This document shows, in pieces, positions 57,301 through 64,000 of a stretch of DNA of 64,000 nt. The number at the start of each line of letters is the position of its first letter. The first letter of the stretch is position 1. Both the position numbers and the translations under genes were made by a program. The stretch is from Xenopus tropicalis (lineage: Eukaryota; Chordata; Amphibia; Anura; Pipidae), in assembly GCF_000004195.4 (NCBI RefSeq), contig NC_030683.2:79136910-79200909 (forward strand), given 5' to 3'. The notes beneath the pieces are model-generated. The model was not told the origin of the DNA. It saw only the letters and a list, made by a program, of their open reading frames with translations, and ran no database searches.

Positions 57301-57934
57301 TGACCCTCAATTTCGTGGGTGAGGTGGGGTCCAGAAACATATTTCAGCAGGAGACGCAGGCCCACAAAGGTACGTTGCTGCTTACAGGTAAAACTAATCA
57401 TTTATAAGAGAATGCTGTATGCATAAATACTATTAAATCTATCCAGTCCTTTTTATTTAAATTGTATGAGATGTATGGGTTGGGGGGATGTATTGCCAAT
57501 GCTGAGGCCTCCCAACTATATTATCTCAACTTCTTTTTAACCAACTGAATATTATATGGATAAGAGGACCACAGTTCAAGTAAACAATATGGCAATTCTG
57601 ATTTTTCTGAATATAAAAAAAGCAATATTATGTGTTTACAATAAAATATGCACTTTTAAATCTATTTTTCTCTGTGTAAATAAAATTAATGGAAGAGTCT
57701 TAAATGTCATGTATATACATGAATACAGTGCATTTGGCAGCACAGTAGAAAACTCTCATTCAGAAGCTAAAGTTAGGGAGCACCTTCATTCACAATTTGC
57801 AAAGGAGCCCTGTCCTTACAGTTTGCCTTGTGTACACTATCTCTACACTTTGCTCTGGGGCATTAATTCTGGGGCACTGGTAAACAACTCCCGAAAAATG
57901 AGCAATGAAAAAAAGGCAAAATTTGATGTAATCT

Positions 57935-58030
57935 TCACTGGGGCATGATGGCTAATCTCTGTAACTTGCTGTGGTATATGATGGTGCCATATGAATAAAG
58001 GATAATAATAATAATAATAATGATAAAATC
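57935..58030 (+). mobile_element. LINE tail with (ATA)n, plus strand
   Basis: 'gtatatgatggtgccatatg' then 'aataaaggataataataata' fits an L2/CR1-like LINE 3' end followed by its microsatellite tail. Confidence 0.5.
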
Positions 58031-61000
58031 CCATACTGGCTAACTGATTTAGTCATTTGGGTTTTAGAGCATAACTAACAGCATGATCTGAAAATAATGC
58101 AACTAAAAGGCACATACACCAACCAACCTATGTTCCATCTCATTATAATAACATTATAATAACACATATTGACATGTATAAGGAGGCAAAGGTGAAACAT
58201 TAATAAAGCACCTGGTATATGATTTAATCATGTAGAGGGCACATTCTCTGCCAAATCCTTAATCTCCCATAATTGTATTTGTATGACCCAAGAGTCTTGT
58301 TACTTTCATTTTTGAAGCAGATGTTAGCTTGCCCTTCTGCCTATCTATTATAACTTGTACTATAACTATATAAAACCTTTAAATAATAACCCACCAATAC
58401 CTTTACAAACAGGGTCCCCCGTAGCTCACAACAAGATATATGAAAAGACTGATCTATCAGCCATTTAGGTATTGTTCTAAGTATATTTAACACTGTAATA
58501 AGTCTGCATTCAAAATGTAAATTAAATTAACTAAGCTTTTATGACTTTCAAAGAGAAAATTTCTGTAGGTGATCTCCCAAAACTTCACCTTAGCTACCCT
58601 TCAGACTGGGCCCACCCACTCTGGAAAACTCTTTATTAAGGTCTATTAATAAATAGCTCCCAGCTGTTTAATATATAATGCCACTCTCCAGTTTTCTTTC
58701 AGATATGCCCTTTTATATTTCTAGATTCTGTGACACTGACCTATATTTTATTTTGCTTTAGCCCTTCACTCACCTATAAGAATGATCATTTCAGGGCTGT
58801 TTTTATTGGGTGGTATATCATACAGAACTAGGTTAAATTATACACTTTTTATTTATTCCTCATAAAGAAATCATCTATAGCTCCAAATCTAGGGCCCTTT
58901 CACAACTCCATACTTACTTGTTTTGTCGGGGTAGCTTGGGAAGTGCATAGAACCAGGAAATTTGGCCCTCCGCTCTGCACTCAGCCCAGTCTATTGTCTG
59001 AATACACAGCATTGGATTTTGACATGCTTGAGTAGAATGGTTACCACACTGTATCACACAGTCATTTTGGTGCCAGTGGTTCTTAACACAAAATGATAAA
59101 TTCCCTTGAATAGTATACTTTTTCAAGCTGTAGTATTCATGCCTGACCACTTAAGTCCGTATATTGGGGGTGAAAACACAACCCTTACTGGTCTCCTTGT
59201 TGGAGCCTCTGGCTAATCTACTAACTACCCTGATCCTGCATCTCACTCCTAATGCAAGCTGTTACAAAACTTCCTAGCACTAACTTTTCTCACTGAGGCC
59301 TGGCTCCGCTTTAGGCCTTCAGGCCCTTCAGAACGCCACCACCTCCAGCAAGTAGGGGCCAAAAGAGTCAAAACATATGGGGCCTTCCCCATATGGAGCC
59401 TTCATGAGAGGAAGGCAAAATCCCTCCTGCCCATCCGCTAACTTGCAGATCATTTAGATGCACAAAGTGCATGTAAGAGATGAACGCAGGTGGAATGTAG
59501 CATTTTGCACATACGGAGATATGGAATGTAGTGGAACACAGGAGAATGCACTGCATGGAAATGCAGAAAGGAACATTTGTGAGTATGAGCCCTGGATCTA
59601 TAATGTACACCTGTTATACTTTACAATACTGTACCCAACATGGGTATACTCACTGACCAACTTAGATAGTTTCATCATAAATTTTAGGGCAAACCTCCTA
59701 GTATACCAGAAAGGAAGACAGAAGAGCCAACTTACGCTTTTACCTAGCCTTGTATGAGTTAACAATTCTTATATTCCATAACTCCCAGAGATACCAGGAG
59801 AGTTGCATTATGTTTGCCTACAGAATCAGAACAATAACCGCTGTGTTGTTACATTAATGCAGCAGTATCCTGTCCCTATCACATTGCGTTCTTACCAATT
59901 CCACTGACTGCATCCATTACAGTTATTACTGCGATTAAAAAACAATCAAACATAATCTTTTCTAGAATTCAAGTATCTGAAGATCCTGAAAGGCAGGCTC
60001 TGTAAGACTGCTCCGGAATAATAAAGAAAAAGAGTAGATGCTGAATCCTGACTTGCTAAGCCATCCAGGGATGAACAGGCAACAGAGGGATAGAATGGTA
60101 TTTAAATCACAGGCAAGCAGCCCACTCCTATGCCCACCTCCGTTATGCCAGCACTTGCACAAAAAAGCCCAGATAATACGTCTGCTATAAATGAGCGTTG
60201 CATATGCAGTGTTTTGCTGTTTACTTTGCTAATACATTAGAGGAACACTACTCAGCTTTAAACACCTGCAGAATGTTTCAATTGAATAAATCCACTCAAT
60301 TACTGCTCAGGGTACTCTATCAACAAACCTGCAGGTAAAGCAATTTACAGACTCAGTTTCTATGGAGCATTTTACAGCTCTGCTCAGAAAGCACAGCTCA
60401 ATCCAAACATAATTTCTCCTCTTTTATTTTGCTTGATTTCCATTCTCCTCACTTTTACACATGGTTCTTCCCTTGATTATCTTCTTTTTAGCCTTTGATT
60501 TCCCAGTTTTCTCTAGGATATTGCTTACTTTCATTTTCTTTGCTTGAATATCATAACCATCCCTTTTCTTTCTTACTTTCTTCTTTTGCTTCTATTACTT
60601 TTTTCTTCCCTAGTTCTTTTTTCCTTCATCAATGTTTAATATTTGTATTAATTTCCCTGGGCTGTGCAAAATAAATCAGTTGTGTCCATTCGTAAATTCT
60701 CACATTCATATTTAAGCATTTTGAGTATTAATGCTGGAATTTTGTCACTCTGGCAGCGCCAGGGTAAACAAAACCTTAAGGCACAATTGCCAAACCCATG
60801 GCTTGTTACCCACCCTCCTGCTTCTCCTCACTAGCCCCAACAATACAATTCCCTTTCTTTGCCCCACTACCTGTGCTACATAACGAGCAGGATGTTGGGG
60901 GCCAGAGCCGGAACAGGAACTACAGAATGGCTGGAACTTGGGATTGGTGGTAAGAAAAGATACGTGCCTTTTGCGCACCTAGACACGTACCTCTTCTGCC

Positions 61001-61934
61001 TATCCCTAATTCCTGCCCTGTGCCCAGGTAAATAAAATCTTGATAGAAAGAGTGACAAAATGTTCCCAATTACCCCACCATTACTTTCTAGAGGGCGCTG
61101 AAATGCCTAAAGAAAGCGCTGAGGGACTGGGGAGCCAATCAGTCTTGATTCCCTCCAGCAAGCAAGGAGTTAATGAGTCTAGCCTTTGGGTGGGAAGAAA
61201 AGCAGAGTACTCACCCCCTCCCCTTTCTGCCTGTCACCTCTTCTCTGCAGCGTCGCAGACTGCAGGCACGGAGCAGCATCTCCCTCCCCCCCTCCCTGCT
61301 TAAGAGCAAGTAGCTGGTAACCATAGGTCGGTAAGTTCTCCCAATTGCATGTCTTATATTTTCTTTGCAGGCTCTCTTTATGCAAAAAAAGAAAAAAGTT
61401 TTAAAAAGACTTATATATATACACGTTACATTTCGGTTTGTCACAGCAAATGGCAGGGGTTGGCCTTGGCCATTTAATCTCTGGTGGTGTTTGATGGTTT
61501 TCACATGCCCACCATTTGCAGTGGCCGGCATTCTTTATAAACAGTTATAAAAAATGTTGTTGCGATATTTGGTAAAGTTTGTAATACATGGCAAGGACTA
61601 TTTTCTCTGATGTTGGATTTCTGTAATAAAGCTGTGGCTGAACTCCACCCCCAAAAGCTATGGTGTCATTGTGTGTTTCTTGGCTAGGCGTTACATTGAG
61701 GGGACAAGTTTGGTGGGGAGGGAATAAGTCTCCACAGTCTAAAGCAGTCATATGAACCTGTGGGAGCACCTGCAGGTCAGCCAATCAAAAACTCCAGTGC
61801 ACTCACTTGCATTCTTGTGTCTATAGACCCATGATTACCATAGAAATGAATGGAGGGCAATTCAGTGTTTTGTTACCTGTCTGCTGAGCTCAAAATAGCT
61901 GATAAAACAACCTGAATAAATCCTCCTCCCTGCC
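58031..61934. other. Mostly unrecognised; possible first exon near 61.3 kb
   Basis: No coding exon is recognised. About 61230-61330 has raised G+C, some CpG and a consensus donor CG|GTAAGT at 61331, so it could be a 5' noncoding exon of a downstream gene. This is weak: there is no coding frame, and the donor may be chance. A C-rich polypyrimidine stretch covers about 60420-60620. Confidence 0.3.
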
Positions 61935-62050
61935 ATTCCCCTTAGACTGTAAGCTTCACTCAGGCAAGGACAAATATGACTAATGATTAATCTCTAAACA
62001 GTGTGTGTGATATGTTAGTGTTGTATAAATAAAAGATAAAAATAATAAAT
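61935..62050 (+). mobile_element. L2/CR1-like LINE 3' end fragment
   Basis: 'gactgtaagcttcactcagg' and 'gttagtgttgtataaataaa' in this order are the typical tail of an L2-type LINE. A second, shorter piece ('gactgtgagcttttctggat') lies at about 63236-63300. Confidence 0.6.
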
Positions 62051-62339
62051 GTCTGCAGTCCAAAATGCTGTAATCTAGTGCCTTAGGAAAGAATAGCAGC
62101 ACTCACATATTGTATAAGAGCATTGTTTCCCTCCCCCACCCCCTTTTTCCTTTCTGTACCCCTTCCCATAATCGTAAAATCTAAAATAAAGAATTGAAAA
62201 AAAAAAGAATAGCAGCACTCCTCTGTACCTCTTCCCATAAACTGAGCCTGCAAACACTTTAGTGATATCAGACACAGACAATGGGTTTCCAGAGCTGCAC
62301 TAATACAATAATATGAGAATGGAGCAGTTGGAGTAACTT

Positions 62340-62575
62340 ATAGGCAGCATTGCACTGGGCCGAACCCCCAAGGGCGCTCCCATGATCCGCTGGTCTCCCT
62401 CCCCCAATGCGCTTCAGGTGAGTTTTATTTAGGCACGCTTGGGGGAGGGGGTCGGAGGGTGTTGGGGGCTCCTGCGCGAGGGGGGGGGTGAAGGTGGCGG
62501 CCTTTGGGGGGTGCAGGGGCCCCTGAGGCATAAGCCCCGGTGGGCCCTGCACCCCCCAGTCTGACCCTGCTAATA
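62340..62575. repeat. G+C-rich MITE-like block
   Basis: 'ggcagcattgcactgggccg' at the left and 'ggtgggccctgcaccccccagt' cut short at the right, with G-runs between. The composition and 'gggccctgcacccc' words resemble a Xenopus short element also glimpsed near 40810. The 94-codon minus-strand frame here reflects the G+C content. Confidence 0.5.
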
Positions 62576-64000
62576 GGTGTGGTTACTTCCATAACCTACC
62601 AGTGTAAAATATTCTGTAAACCTTATTTAGAATCAATATTGCAGTTTCTGATGTCTGCACCAAACCCACTAACATATAGGGATTCTCTCATCCATTCCTA
62701 AACCCCCATCCCTATAAGGTATGAGAACCATGCTGTTAATGTTAAATGCATTATACATGAAGTGCTGGTTTGGGCTGCTTTGCATTGCATGCTGGTCCTT
62801 TGACCGTCATCAAAGTACAAGGTCAAACAGTGTCAAAAATATGAAAAATCCATTTACATTTGTATGAGGTTGTTTTAGGAGGATCAAATTATGTGGCAAT
62901 CAATTTCTATGCACCTTTTTAACAATCATGCTTTCACTCCAAAATATCGGTCTTTGGTCAGAAAAGCCTGGGTTTGTTATATGGGCAGTTCTCGGGAGGA
63001 ACTGGCATACAGTCAAGGAGCCAATATGAAATAGAGCTTCAAATAACAAATGCTTTTTAAAAGCCTCCACACTAATCTGATATTTTTTTTTTTACAAAAC
63101 CACAATGTTGTGCGCATATATATATTACAGGTGTTACATTAGATGTTACTCTATAGCATCTAAAGTAACACCCATAATTGGCTTCTAAAAAAATTAACCC
63201 TAGTGTTTGTGGGTATAACCCTGGTAGTGAAATTAGACTGTGAGCTTTTCTGGATCAGGGAGGGTAGGATATAAATTACTGAATGTGTTCTATATTATTT
63301 CTTCACTCACTGGATACATCATATTTGTGTTTCAGTTATTTATCCACCTCCTCAGCCAATTAAGTAGCTTTGAACAGCCATGGCCCAAAATAGCTGAAAA
63401 GACACAGTTTGGACCTTTCTGCTGTAATGTTTTATAGCTGGTGACTGAGATCCATATTACTGTCTCTAATACCAAAAAGAAATATGAAAAACAATTCATA
63501 TCCAGCAGAGGGCACTACAATGCAATAATAGTAACTGTGACTGCAGTTCCACCAGGCAAAATTCAATGTCATCAACATTTTGCACAATAGGAACCTTGTA
63601 CTGATCTTTTCTGAGACTCAGTAGCACCATGCTGTGCAGGCCACTTGCCTCTAATTGACCAGGTCACAGGCTGGCACCTACATATGAAACAACATGCAAG
63701 TTGTCAATATCCATCAGCATTTCTGAATGTTATGTTCTCCTCTCCAGATTCTAATTGCATTGGAGAGTCTTGGGACAGAAGTGTTATGTTAGAAAATGGG
63801 AAAGACGTAAATTAGCAATACGATAGCAGCCAGGTAGCACTACAAAACCAATTCCTATAACTATAAGTGAAGAGAAATACATTGTACAGAATTTCATACT
63901 GCATTCATTCTAACTTTCTGAGGTGATGCTGATCAGTTGATACCAAGAAAGGCATATTACAAACACAAACTGCTTCCTTGTCACATGAAAAGGGAAGAAA
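62576..64000. other. No gene recognised
   Basis: AT-rich DNA with short repeats, including a TA run near 63117-63124, and one LINE fragment (about 63236-63300). No exon or RNA gene is identified up to the window's end. Confidence 0.45.

Noticed and set aside
57556..57948. 130-codon plus-strand frame
   Set aside because: It begins in unannotated AT-rich DNA and runs into a LINE tail; the residues resemble no known family.

Overview
The window is vertebrate genomic DNA, almost certainly from a Xenopus frog (X. tropicalis is my first guess; X. laevis is not excluded). The evidence is one spliced vertebrate gene with long introns, AT-rich noncoding DNA, and dense repeats of types I recognise from Xenopus: TTAA-flanked elements, PIF/Harbinger-like elements with 3-bp target duplications, MITEs whose ends read like CCCATACCTGTA, foldback repeats containing ATTGGTTGCTA, and CR1-like LINE tails.

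The only intact protein-coding gene I can support is TRIM29 (ATDC) on the + strand. Its nine coding exons run from 15797 to 45252, join in frame and encode 488 residues: an acidic, serine-rich N-terminus, B-box 1, B-box 2, a coiled coil, and a C-terminal tail ending in the TRIM29-type PFYVNKGN motif. There is no RING, as expected for TRIM29. Every intron is GT-AG. Intron 1 is the longest (about 10.9 kb).

Layout. 1-4.9 kb: unrecognised DNA with a foldback MITE at its right end. 4.86-7.99 kb: a Harbinger-like element carrying a broken two-exon Myb-like gene and no transposase. 8.5-10.9 kb: a 490-bp MITE, then a second MITE split by a CR1-like LINE tail. 10.9-15.7 kb: mostly unrecognised, with one truncated hairpin MITE. 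15.8-45.3 kb: TRIM29, with many MITEs in its introns, several nested. 45.3-64 kb: no gene recognised; more MITEs, LINE tails, simple repeats and a possible but unproven first exon near 61.3 kb.

The most interesting signal is a set of five short motifs that fit a hammerhead self-cleaving ribozyme fold: CUGANGA, then a stem-loop, then GAAA and a cleavage triplet, closed by a short stem I. Three have all core residues (22633-22676 on +, in the sense strand of TRIM29 intron 1; 53217-53257 and 54262-54301 on -). Two are decayed (21841-21877 on -, 50404-50441 on +). Also notable are two pairs of inverted MITE copies spanning parts or all of TRIM29, a direct pair of Harbinger-like elements spanning exons 1-7, and a tandem NAGNAG acceptor at exon 6.
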